From the NCBI RefSeq assembly GCF_012163145.1, contig NZ_JAAVTX010000003.1, forward strand, positions 496,001-560,000: 64,000 nucleotides of DNA. The letters run 5' to 3'. A model generated the notes under the pieces. That model was given only the letters and a program-made list of their open reading frames with translations, searched no databases and was not told where the DNA came from. The position numbers were made by a program, and so were the translations under genes. The stretch's first letter is position 1, and each line of letters opens with the position of its first letter. Positions 1 to 7,459 of the stretch are shown piece by piece. This stretch comes from Falsiroseomonas frigidaquae. GTDB taxonomy: Bacteria; Pseudomonadota; Alphaproteobacteria; Acetobacterales; Acetobacteraceae.

Positions 1-278
1 TGGCGGGTGACGATGACGGTGCCGGTGTTCTCATAGGCCGCGATCAGCTTGCGTTGCAGCGCCAGGTTCGGCCGCGCGGCGCGCAGCAGGGCGAAGACCA
101 GGCGCTGGTTTTCCGTGGCACCCAGCAGCGCCGCGATGCGCTGCGCCCTGCCTTCCGCGCCGCCGGCATAGGCGCGCGCGCCGCGCACTGCCAGCCTGCC
201 CGCCGCGCCCAGCGCCGCCCCCGCCATGCCCAGCCGCACGCCCGCCGCATGGGCGGCATTGCCCAAAAGGCCGCTCAT
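1..278 (-). CDS. Probable cytochrome P450, N-terminal part (runs off left edge)
   Basis: This is the first 92 codons of a gene that continues past position 1. Its ATG (276-278) overlaps the TGA of the upstream peroxidase gene in an ATGA junction, which fixes the start and implies translational coupling. The N-terminal 45 residues are rich in Ala, Gly and Arg. Then comes a stretch with the look LLRAARPNLALQRK followed by NTGTVIVTR, which resembles the N-terminal region of bacterial P450s where a strand reads VVTRHxDV. The heme-binding Cys loop would lie outside the window, so the assignment cannot be confirmed here. A pairing with a DyP peroxidase fits heme-based oxidative chemistry, but this is inference. 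Confidence 0.45.
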   Translation of the reverse strand, partial: MSGLLGNAAHAAGVRLGMAGAALGAAGRLAVRGARAYAGGAEGRAQRIAALLGATENQRLVFALLRAARPNLALQRKLIAAYENTGTVIVTR

Positions 279-1906
279 GTCGGGTCGACGATGCCGGCGG
301 CGATCATCCGCAGCGCCGTCATGCTCGGCGTGAAGAAATATTCACCGCCGCGCGTCTCCACGAATTGCGGCAGGCGGTCGCAGATGAAGGGCGGCTTGTC
401 CCCGGCCGGGTCGGCGGCGATGACGAATTTCGCCTCCGGGCCGTGGTTGCCGATGATCGGGCAGGTGTCGTTGCCGGCGTTGAAGTCCAGCCCGTACTGC
501 ATCCATTGCTGCTGCACGAATTCGAACTGCCGGAACAGGCTGGCGCAGGTGGCCAGCAGGACGATGCCGTGTTCCTGCCCATCCGTGGTCGCATCCGGCG
601 CCGCCTGCCCATAGGGCAGGCCACGGCGCAGGATGCGGCGGCGGTTGTTGAGCACGGAGCCGTTGAGCTGCTTCGGATCGTTGGAGGCCAGCAGCGGGTC
701 CATCATGTCCCGCGTATTGGACCGGCGCAGATGCGACCCGAAGGGGCATTTGGCGCCATGCGGGTCGTCGCGGAAGGTGAATTCCACCATCGCCCGCGCC
801 AGCGCCGCCAGGGTCGCCTTGTCCTCGCGCTTCTCCGCCTCCGCCCGCCGCTGCTGGAAGGCGCGCCATTCGGGATAGGTGGGGGCGGCGATCAGCGGCA
901 CGCCGTCGGACCAGCGGCCGGCGATCTTGGCCTTCAGCGTCTCGCAGGCTTCGTCCTGCGGCACCTGCATCACCGCGGCGAATTTCACCGCCATGCGGTC
1001 CATCGCATCCCGCCAGGCGGCGACATTCTGGTGCAGCTTGCGATAGGCGACGAAGGTGCCGTTGCGGCTGAAGGGCAGCGGCATGCCGGCACCCGGAATC
1101 TCCTGCGATTCATCCGGGTGGCCGAGCAGGAATTCCCCGGTGGCGAGCGGCGCCCAGCTCTGGTCCGGCAGCAGCTTGCCCTGGCCGATCACGGCACCTG
1201 CCATGCGGTCGGGCGCATACTGCCCATCGAACACCGCATCACCGATCGCATCGATGAAGCCGAAATGCTCCCTCGGGCTGGGCGCCGGGCTGCCATCCGG
1301 CCCGTGCTCCATCAGGGCCGACAGATCCTGCCAGCGTTCATCCTGGCCGCGATGGCCGGACAGCAGCGTGACCTTGCCTTCGGTGGCGCGCACCAGCGCC
1401 TCGATCTCCGCCGTCACCTCGTCCAGCCGCGCCACCGGCGTGCCGTCCGGGTTCATCTGCGCATTCAGCGTGACCAGCACATGCACGCGCCGCCGCGGGT
1501 CGTCCTGCCACAGCCAGACGGGGTCCCAGGCCTCCCCGATCGGCTTCGGAAAATTGTCGCACAGGATGTCGGCGCGGGCCGGCATGCCGTCGATGAACTC
1601 ATCCGGCATGCCGCGCAGCGTGCGGATCGGCACGCCCAGCGCCAGCAGCCCCCAGAAGGTGAAGGCGACATTCACCGCGACCTGCGGACGCGGCTGGAAC
1701 ACCGTACCCGGCGGCGGCGCCTTGTCCTTGGAGGATGGCCAGCGCAGCGCCGTGGTCACATAGGGCCGCACCATATCCAGCAGGTTGCGCCCGGCGCGGC
1801 CATCCGCGACGTTCAGCAGCAGGCAGCGCCCCTTGGGGAAGCCGAGCTTGCCATAGGCGGTCAGGACATTGCCCTGGATATCCGCAAGATCGAGCTGCGT
1901 GGCCAT
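275..1906 (-). CDS. DyP-type (dye-decolorizing) heme peroxidase
   Basis: This 543-aa protein looks like a long-form DyP peroxidase, a heme enzyme that oxidises bulky substrates with hydrogen peroxide. In the first third, FGFIDAIGDAVFDG corresponds to the family's GFxDG region carrying the distal catalytic Asp. Near residue 400, CPFGSHLRRSNTRD contains the expected proximal heme-ligand His. The start chosen is the ATG at 1904-1906 (MATQLDLADIQGN), because an AGGAG lies about nine bases upstream and the conserved family N-terminus DIQGN follows at once. A longer in-frame reading to 1963 has no support. I see no Tat or Sec signal, so it is probably cytoplasmic or membrane-associated through its partners. 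It sits third in a four-gene operon, 13 bp behind a membrane protein and overlapping the probable P450. Confidence 0.85.
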   Translation of the reverse strand: MATQLDLADIQGNVLTAYGKLGFPKGRCLLLNVADGRAGRNLLDMVRPYVTTALRWPSSKDKAPPPGTVFQPRPQVAVNVAFTFWGLLALGVPIRTLRGMPDEFIDGMPARADILCDNFPKPIGEAWDPVWLWQDDPRRRVHVLVTLNAQMNPDGTPVARLDEVTAEIEALVRATEGKVTLLSGHRGQDERWQDLSALMEHGPDGSPAPSPREHFGFIDAIGDAVFDGQYAPDRMAGAVIGQGKLLPDQSWAPLATGEFLLGHPDESQEIPGAGMPLPFSRNGTFVAYRKLHQNVAAWRDAMDRMAVKFAAVMQVPQDEACETLKAKIAGRWSDGVPLIAAPTYPEWRAFQQRRAEAEKREDKATLAALARAMVEFTFRDDPHGAKCPFGSHLRRSNTRDMMDPLLASNDPKQLNGSVLNNRRRILRRGLPYGQAAPDATTDGQEHGIVLLATCASLFRQFEFVQQQWMQYGLDFNAGNDTCPIIGNHGPEAKFVIAADPAGDKPPFICDRLPQFVETRGGEYFFTPSMTALRMIAAGIVDPT

Positions 1907-1919
1907 GGCTACAGGCTCC

Positions 1920-2870
1920 TCAGCATCGCACCACACCTCGGTGCTGGGTGGGTGCGGCCACATCCTCCGGCCGATGCGTCGCCAGGAATTCGCCGAAGGC
2001 GGCGTGCAGCGCCTCCGGGCTCTCGCCCTGCATGTCGATCGCGAAGCGGGTGAAGTGCTGCTGCAGGTACAGCGCCTTCAGGACGGAGGGCAGGTCCGAC
2101 CGCGGTGCCATGGGAAACGGTTGCGCACCGGCCGCCATCACGCGGGAATAGGCGAACCACAATGCCAGCGGCAGCGCCACCAGCCCGGCGAGCGCCAGCC
2201 ACAGCCATTCATCCTCGAACATGCCCACTACCAGGCCCAGCACCAGCGCGGCGGCGGAAAGGATGGCTGGCAGCAGCAGCTTCTTCAGCGGCAGCGGCGA
2301 CAGCGGCGGGGCGCCCTGCCAGTAGTCGTTGAAGGGCATGGTGGTCTCAAGCTGGCAGGCGCGGATCAACCGCACGAAGCCTGCCGCGTCGGGGATGCGG
2401 TCATGCCCCTCGGTATGTTCCAGGATCTCCCGCAGCTCCGGCTCCATCACGCTCCACAGATGCGTCAGGTAGTCCCGCAAAGCCGCGTCGCTGCCATCCG
2501 GCGCGTCGAAATCGACCACGAAGATCAGGAAGGGACAGGGCAGCCGGTCCACCGGGTCCGTCACGCTGGGCTGCGGTGAAAGCTTCAGCGCCACCTTGAT
2601 CGGGTCGCGCTGGCCGCGGCCGTTGAAGGCCACGTCATCCAATATGGCGAATCGTGCGAAATGCGTGCGGTCGCTGCGCGCGAAGGGGCTGTTGAGGCCG
2701 ATCTGCTCCGTCGCCGGCGTCTGCAGCGCCGTCGGCAGCGCCGCCAGCCGGCCGCGCAGCGCCTGGGCGTGGGAGGTGACGGTCGCATCCGTGCGCGGAT
2801 CGCTGCACAGCCCGGCGCGCACCGGGATCAGCACGGTCAGGAAGTAGTGGCCGCCGTCGAAATTGGGCAT
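1920..2870 (-). CDS. Unknown protein with two C-terminal membrane segments, peroxidase operon
   Basis: I do not recognise this 316-aa protein with certainty. Residues 1-200 look like a soluble domain that starts MPNFDGGHYFLTVLIP and contains GLNSPFARSDRTHFARF. Two adjacent hydrophobic helices follow at about 205-250, and then an amphipathic tail of roughly 65 residues. The layout suggests a membrane-anchored protein whose large domain and tail lie on the same side. It is 15 bp behind the 215-aa unknown protein and 13 bp ahead of the DyP peroxidase, so it probably anchors or serves that enzyme. No catalytic motif is evident. Confidence 0.6.
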   Translation of the reverse strand: MPNFDGGHYFLTVLIPVRAGLCSDPRTDATVTSHAQALRGRLAALPTALQTPATEQIGLNSPFARSDRTHFARFAILDDVAFNGRGQRDPIKVALKLSPQPSVTDPVDRLPCPFLIFVVDFDAPDGSDAALRDYLTHLWSVMEPELREILEHTEGHDRIPDAAGFVRLIRACQLETTMPFNDYWQGAPPLSPLPLKKLLLPAILSAAALVLGLVVGMFEDEWLWLALAGLVALPLALWFAYSRVMAAGAQPFPMAPRSDLPSVLKALYLQQHFTRFAIDMQGESPEALHAAFGEFLATHRPEDVAAPTQHRGVVRC

Positions 2871-2885
2871 GGCTCGGGCTCCTGC

Positions 2886-3533
2886 TCAGGTCGGCGGCCG
2901 GCGGATCAGCGCCTCGCGGTTCAGGTCTGCGTTCTGGGTGTCGTTGCTCGCCACCGGCGCGTAGCCCGGGGAGGGCAGGTCGTTCTGCACGGCGATGAAG
3001 GCGCGGCGATAGGCCACGGCGAATTCCGCCGGCGTCAGCGCGGCATGCTGCCGGCGCAGGTCATCCAGCGCCGCCCAGACCCGCAGCGCCGCCTTGATGT
3101 CCCGCTGCGCCGCACCGGGCGTCGCGTTGTAGTAGAAGGCGCAATCCACCTGGTTGGCGCGGATGTAGTTCTTGAAGGGTGTGATCGGGATCGATCCCGG
3201 GTACTTCGTGCTGGAATACCAGAACAGGTCCAGCCCGTTCGGGATGCCGTCGCTGAAGGCGTCGATGTACTGGTCCCAGGTTCCGTTGAAGTTGCTGACG
3301 AACAGCATGTAGTCGTTCTCGATATCCGGCCGTCCCTGGCCGAGGTCCGGCCATTGGTCACGCCTGATCATCACCCAGCGGGCGAAATGGATGATGGACA
3401 GGCCGAGCAGCCCGCCCAGCTGCTGCGGCTGGGTGCGCGCCACCATGAACAGCAGCCGGTTGATCCAGGTCTTCCAGGGCCGCATCGGGGTGACGACGTT
3501 CATCCCGTAGGCCTTGCCCGCGACATTCGACAT
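2886..3533 (-). CDS. Unknown 215-aa protein, first gene of the peroxidase operon
   Basis: No family with known function is recognisable. The start is taken at the ATG at 3531-3533 (MSNVAGKAYGMN), with an AAGGGGG about six bases upstream. Upstream in-frame codons run into the divergent glycosidase leader and are unlikely to be used. The protein is rich in aromatic residues, with the segment NDYMLFVSNFNGTWDQYID followed by GLDLFWYSSTKYPG and an alpha-helical C-terminus. A weak hydrophobic stretch near residues 25-55 could contact the membrane. Its lead position in an operon with a membrane protein, a DyP peroxidase and a probable P450 suggests a role in one pathway. Confidence 0.55.
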   Translation of the reverse strand: MSNVAGKAYGMNVVTPMRPWKTWINRLLFMVARTQPQQLGGLLGLSIIHFARWVMIRRDQWPDLGQGRPDIENDYMLFVSNFNGTWDQYIDAFSDGIPNGLDLFWYSSTKYPGSIPITPFKNYIRANQVDCAFYYNATPGAAQRDIKAALRVWAALDDLRRQHAALTPAEFAVAYRRAFIAVQNDLPSPGYAPVASNDTQNADLNREALIRRPPT

Positions 3534-3741
3534 CGGCCGCCCCCTTCGCACGACGCAGCCTTCGCCGCGTGTTCCGGGGCACGCTATCGCGCCGTACGGT
3601 CGTTGCAAGACAAAACACTTCCCGCCGAGGTTGCGCGAAACCGTCGGAAACATTGCTTCGCGCCACCTGCCGCCGCCGCGGCGCATGCAACCCCCTGGCC
3701 GGACGCGGCGTTGGCCCGCCGACCCAGAATGTGGACGCATC

Positions 3742-5007
3742 ATGGCCGAGGCAGATCGCGCCGGCTTCCCGCCGCGCGCGCGCAGACAGGCGCATCCCAC
3801 GCGCCGCGGCTTTCTCACCGGGCTCGCCGCCGGGGCGGCGCTGGCGCCCGCCGCGCTGCACGCGGAAGCCGCGCCGCGGGATTTCGCGCCGACGTTGTTC
3901 GACAGCTTCTTCCTCGGCGGCTTCGAATGCTCCACCCACCGCCGTGGCGACGGCCAGCGGCTCGATGTGATCGCCGCCACCGGCCACGACCGCCTGGCGC
4001 TGCAGGACTACCGCCAGCTGCGCGAGCACGGCATCACCGCGGCGCGCGACGGTGTGCGCTGGCACCTGGTGGAGCGGGCGCCGGGGCGGCACGACTGGTC
4101 CTCGCTGCTGCCGATGCTGCGGGCGGCGGAGCAGGCGCGGATGCAGGTCACCTGGGACCTGATGCATTTCGGCTGGCCGGACCACCTGGATGTCTTCTCC
4201 GCCCGCTTCGTCGCGCATTTCGCCCGCTACGCCGGCGCCTTCGCCCGCCTGCACCTGGCGGAGACCGGGCGCGCGCCGATGCTCTGCCCGATCAACGAGA
4301 TCTCCTTCCTCAGCCATGGCGGCGGCGAGATGGGCTGGATCAATCCGCGAACGCGCGGCCGCGGCGCGGAGCTGCGGCGCAACCTGGTGCGCGCCGCCAT
4401 CGCCGCCGCCCAGGCGATCCGCGCCGCGGCCCCCGGCGCCACGCTGCTGGCGATCGAGCCGCTGGTACACATCGCCGCCGGCGCCGGGCACGACCCCGCC
4501 CGCATCGCCGCGCTGAACGAGGAACAGCACGCGGCGCTGGACATGCTGGACGGGCAGCGGGAGCCGGGGCTGGGCGGCGGCGCGGACAGCTTCGATGCGG
4601 TCGGCGTCAACTACTACTGGAACCACCAATGGGTGCATCATGGCGCGCGGATCGGCGCCGACGACCCCCGCTACCGGCCGCTCGCCCGGCTGATGCAGGA
4701 TATCGGCAGCCGCTACGACCGGCCCATCTTCCTGTCCGAGACCGGCATCGAGGGGCCGAAACGCCCGGAATGGCTGCGCTACATCGGCCGCGCCCTGCGC
4801 GATGCGGTGAAGGCCGGGGTGAAGCTGGAAGGCATCTGCCTCTATCCCATCATGGGCCATCCCGGCTGGGATGATGACCGCTACTGCCCGAACGGCCTGT
4901 TGGAGATGGCACCGCATGACGGCATCCGCCGCCCGGTCCACCAGCCGCTGGCGGCGGAGCTGGCGCGGCAGCAGGCGCTGTTCCGGGCGGTCTTCGCGGC
5001 GGCCTGA
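3742..5007 (+). CDS. Tat-exported clan GH-A (beta-glucosidase-like) glycosidase
   Basis: This 421-aa protein has a Tat-type leader with TRRGFLTGLAAGAAL near residue 20, so it is probably exported folded. The rest reads as a (beta/alpha)8 glycosidase-like barrel. The two catalytic-type glutamates of clan GH-A are visible: PINEISF, where NE matches the acid/base position, and FLSETGIEG, where SETG matches the nucleophile position. An aromatic YYWNHQW lies between them. It resembles GH1/GH5 proteins, and its true substrate is unknown. The start is the ATG at 3742. No strong ribosome site is seen, so the exact start is less certain, but the twin arginine falls where it should. It is divergent from the peroxidase operon and convergent with the VOC gene (8 bp apart). 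Confidence 0.7.
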   Translation: MAEADRAGFPPRARRQAHPTRRGFLTGLAAGAALAPAALHAEAAPRDFAPTLFDSFFLGGFECSTHRRGDGQRLDVIAATGHDRLALQDYRQLREHGITAARDGVRWHLVERAPGRHDWSSLLPMLRAAEQARMQVTWDLMHFGWPDHLDVFSARFVAHFARYAGAFARLHLAETGRAPMLCPINEISFLSHGGGEMGWINPRTRGRGAELRRNLVRAAIAAAQAIRAAAPGATLLAIEPLVHIAAGAGHDPARIAALNEEQHAALDMLDGQREPGLGGGADSFDAVGVNYYWNHQWVHHGARIGADDPRYRPLARLMQDIGSRYDRPIFLSETGIEGPKRPEWLRYIGRALRDAVKAGVKLEGICLYPIMGHPGWDDDRYCPNGLLEMAPHDGIRRPVHQPLAAELARQQALFRAVFAAA

Positions 5008-5021
5008 ACCCGCCGTCAGGC
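5002..5021. terminator. Short hairpin between convergent genes
   Basis: GCCTGA (5002-5007) pairs with TCAGGC (5016-5021) around an 8-base loop. The stem contains the stop codons of both converging genes. There is no T-run, so if it terminates it would do so weakly or with Rho. Confidence 0.3.
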
Positions 5022-5402
5022 GAATAGCGCGGCCACCGCCGGGTCCAGGAAGCGCTGCACCTCGATCGCGTAGCCGGCGGGGTCCTCCAGGAAGAAATGC
5101 TCGATCCGCGCATTGCGCTGCACCGGCCCCAGCTTCGGCGCGCCGGCCGCCGCCAGCCGCGCATGCCAGGCCGCCACATCCGCCACCACCAGGGTCAGCA
5201 GTGCGGCGCTGCGCGGCTGGTGGCGCAGATGGCCCCTGTTGCCATCGACGATGCCGAAATGGCTGCCGGGCGCGATGCGGTAGAGCCGCGCCAGGCCCTG
5301 GTCCACCAGCAGCTCGAAGCCCATCGTCTGCTCGTAGAAGGGGATCACCGCGGACAGGTCCGGGTAGTAGAAGAAGGTGATGCTGGTGCTCGGCGTCATC
5401 AT
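5016..5402 (-). CDS. VOC-family (glyoxalase/dioxygenase-like) protein
   Basis: This 128-aa protein has the length and paired beta-alpha-beta-beta-beta layout of a single-chain VOC protein. The first half contains TFFYYPDLSAVIPFYEQTMGFEL and the second ends in EHFFLEDPAGYAIEVQRFLDP, the typical pattern of a C-terminal metal-ligand Glu (IEVQ). The substrate cannot be told from sequence. Two tandem ATGs occur at the start, and the second (5399) has better spacing from the AGGGA upstream. It lies 7 bp behind the alpha/beta hydrolase, probably in the same transcript. Confidence 0.75.
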   Translation of the reverse strand: MMTPSTSITFFYYPDLSAVIPFYEQTMGFELLVDQGLARLYRIAPGSHFGIVDGNRGHLRHQPRSAALLTLVVADVAAWHARLAAAGAPKLGPVQRNARIEHFFLEDPAGYAIEVQRFLDPAVAALFA

Positions 5403-5409
5403 CGGTCCC

Positions 5410-6177
5410 TCACGCGGTCAGGGCGTCGTGCAGCGCGCCCTGGGCGGGCGCATAGGCGGCGGCGAAGTGGTTCACGCCGGGCAGCACGAAGGAAGCGGCG
5501 CCGGTCGCGGCCACCATCGCCTCCGACTGCCGGATGAATTCCGGGCTTTCCGCCGTGCCCCAGGCCAGGCGCAGCGGCGCGCGGATGCGCCCGGCCTGGC
5601 GGATCGGGCTCAGCGCCGCGACCTCCGCCGCATCCAGCGCCACATAGGCGCGGCGGGCGGAAAGCAGCACGGGTTCCAGCTCATAGACGCCGGAGACCAG
5701 CGTGACGCTGGCGAAATCCATCTCCACGGCCAGCACCGCCGCCAGATGCGCGCCGGAGGAATGGCCGGACAGGTGGATCGGCCCGCGCGGCCGCAGGAAG
5801 CGGACGCAGTCGCGCAGTTCCGCCACCACATCCGGCAGGCGGCGCGCCGGCAGCAGGCTGAAATCCGGCACGGCCACGGCGAAGCCCGCCGCCGTCAGCG
5901 CCGGCGCCAGGAAGCCGGAATCGTCGCGCGACTGCGCCCGCCAGGCGCCGCCATGGATGTGCAGGTGGATGCCGCGCGGCGTGCCTCGCGCAGGGTAGAG
6001 GTCCAGCCCATGCGGGCCGTAGGACAGCGTCTCGGGTCGCAGCGCGGCGCGGGCGGCGGCGGTATCCGCGCGGTAGCGCGCCAGCCATGCCGGCATGTCC
6101 GGCGCCCAGACCCGCTGGTCATAGGCCGCATCCAGCGCCGCCTGATCATACTCCAGCCAGACCTTGTCCCCTGCCAT
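5410..6177 (-). CDS. Alpha/beta hydrolase (arylformamidase/esterase-like)
   Basis: This 255-aa protein has the hallmarks of HSL-type or kynurenine-formamidase-like alpha/beta hydrolases. HIHGGAW is the oxyanion-hole HGG motif, SGHSSGAHLA carries the nucleophile Ser, an Asp or Glu should lie in the LAWGTAESPEF region, and VNHFAA carries the catalytic His near the C-terminus. The start is the ATG at 6175-6177, with an AGGGGG about eight bases upstream. No signal peptide is visible, so it is cytoplasmic. It is followed after 7 bp by the VOC gene and is divergent from the dehydrogenase gene. An arylformamidase role is possible, but no other tryptophan-catabolism gene is present. Confidence 0.75.
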   Translation of the reverse strand: MAGDKVWLEYDQAALDAAYDQRVWAPDMPAWLARYRADTAAARAALRPETLSYGPHGLDLYPARGTPRGIHLHIHGGAWRAQSRDDSGFLAPALTAAGFAVAVPDFSLLPARRLPDVVAELRDCVRFLRPRGPIHLSGHSSGAHLAAVLAVEMDFASVTLVSGVYELEPVLLSARRAYVALDAAEVAALSPIRQAGRIRAPLRLAWGTAESPEFIRQSEAMVAATGAASFVLPGVNHFAAAYAPAQGALHDALTA

Positions 6178-6294
6178 CGCCCACCCCCTGCCCCCCTCGC
6201 ACCTGCCACGCGCGCGCGCCGCGCGGAAGCCCGGCTTGTCCCGCGCCGAAAACCGCGCCACGGATGCGGCCAGGGAGAAGAAGGGGATCGCCTC

Positions 6295-7386
6295 ATGCCG
6301 ACTAACGCCGTGCGGGTTGCGGTGATGCCGGGGGATGGCATCGGCGTGGAGGTGACGGAGGCCGCCGCCTTCGTGCTGGAGAAGCTGGTGCGCCGCCATG
6401 GCCTGGGCCTCGCCACCGAGACCCTCTCCGCCGGCGCCTTCGCCTATCGCGACACCGGCACCGCGATGTCGGAGGCGGTGTTCCGCCAGGCGGAGGCCGC
6501 GGACGCCATCCTGCTCGGCGCCATGGGCTGGCCCGGCATCCGCTACCCGGATGGCACGGAGATCGCGCCGCAGATCGAGCTTCGCATGCGCCTCGGCCTC
6601 TATGCCGGCGTCCGCCCGATCCGCGCCCTGCCCGGCGTGCCGCTGGCCCTCGCCGATCCCCGCGCGGCGAAGATGGATTTCGTCATCCTGCGCGAAAGCA
6701 CGGAGGGCCTGTTCTGGGCGCGCGGCCGCGGCGAGGTGATCGAGGACCGGGAGGCGCGGGACACCATGGTGATCACCCGCGCCACGACGGAGCGCCTGTC
6801 CCGCTTCGCCTTCCGCCTGGCGGAGCGTCGCGCCGAGAGGCTGCGCCGGCCGCAGAAGGTCACGCTGGTGGACAAGGCCAATGTCTTCACCAGCATGGCC
6901 TTCATGCGCCGCATCTTCGACGAGGTGGCGCGGGACTTCCCGCAGATCCCCGCCGGACACCATTACGTGGACGCGATGGCGCTGGACCTGGTCCGCCGGC
7001 CCTGGGATTTCGACGTGCTGCCGATGGAGAACATGTACGGCGACATCCTGTCGGACCTGGCCGCCGGGCTGATCGGTGGCATGGGCTATGCGCCCTCGGC
7101 CGATATCGGCGACACCCATGCGGTGTTCCAGCCAAGCCACGGCACCGGGCCGGACATCGCCGGCAAGGGTGTGGCCAACCCCACCGCCATGCTGCTCTCG
7201 GCCGCGCTGATGCTGGACTGGCTCGGCACGCGCGGTGCCGGCCAGGCCTGGTGCGATGCGGCGGCGGAGCTGGAGGCGGCGGTGGATGCCGCCTTCGCCG
7301 CAGGGCTGCGCACCGCCGAATTCGGCGGATCGGGCACGCGGGACGTGGTGCAGGCGGTGGCCGCGCAGCTTCCGGCGGTTGGGTAA
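6295..7386 (+). CDS. Isocitrate/isopropylmalate/tartrate dehydrogenase-family enzyme
   Basis: This 363-aa protein is a complete member of the metal- and NAD-dependent beta-decarboxylating dehydrogenases. It starts with AVMPGDGIG. It has LRESTEGLFWARG in the substrate region, VDKANVF with the catalytic Lys, and HHYVDAMALDLV and DVLPMENMYGDILSDLAAG with the metal-binding aspartates. GTGPDIAGKGVANP is the family's nucleotide-side loop. Sequence alone does not separate 3-isopropylmalate from tartrate or other malate-type substrates, and there are no leuC/leuD genes nearby, so a catabolic 2-hydroxyacid role is as likely as leucine synthesis. The ATG at 6295 has an AAGGGG ten bases upstream. Confidence 0.85.
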   Translation: MPTNAVRVAVMPGDGIGVEVTEAAAFVLEKLVRRHGLGLATETLSAGAFAYRDTGTAMSEAVFRQAEAADAILLGAMGWPGIRYPDGTEIAPQIELRMRLGLYAGVRPIRALPGVPLALADPRAAKMDFVILRESTEGLFWARGRGEVIEDREARDTMVITRATTERLSRFAFRLAERRAERLRRPQKVTLVDKANVFTSMAFMRRIFDEVARDFPQIPAGHHYVDAMALDLVRRPWDFDVLPMENMYGDILSDLAAGLIGGMGYAPSADIGDTHAVFQPSHGTGPDIAGKGVANPTAMLLSAALMLDWLGTRGAGQAWCDAAAELEAAVDAAFAAGLRTAEFGGSGTRDVVQAVAAQLPAVG

Positions 7387-7420
7387 GGGGGACGCCGGGG
7401 CATCCGGTACCGCGCGGCTT

Positions 7421-7447
7421 CCCTCTCCCCCCTGCGGGTGGAGAGGG
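7421..7447. terminator. Bidirectional hairpin between convergent genes
   Basis: CCCTCTCC (7421-7428) pairs perfectly with GGAGAGGG (7440-7447), with three more G-C pairs possible inside. It lies in the 73-bp gap between the dehydrogenase gene and the CHAT gene, which converge, so it can serve both. No T-run follows. Confidence 0.55.
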
Positions 7448-7459
7448 TTCCAGGGCCCG

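Noticed and set aside
2661-4874. A 737-codon plus-strand frame overlapping two minus genes and the glycosidase
   Set aside because: The glycosidase in another frame has clear motifs, while this frame is Arg/Ala/Gly-rich without domains.
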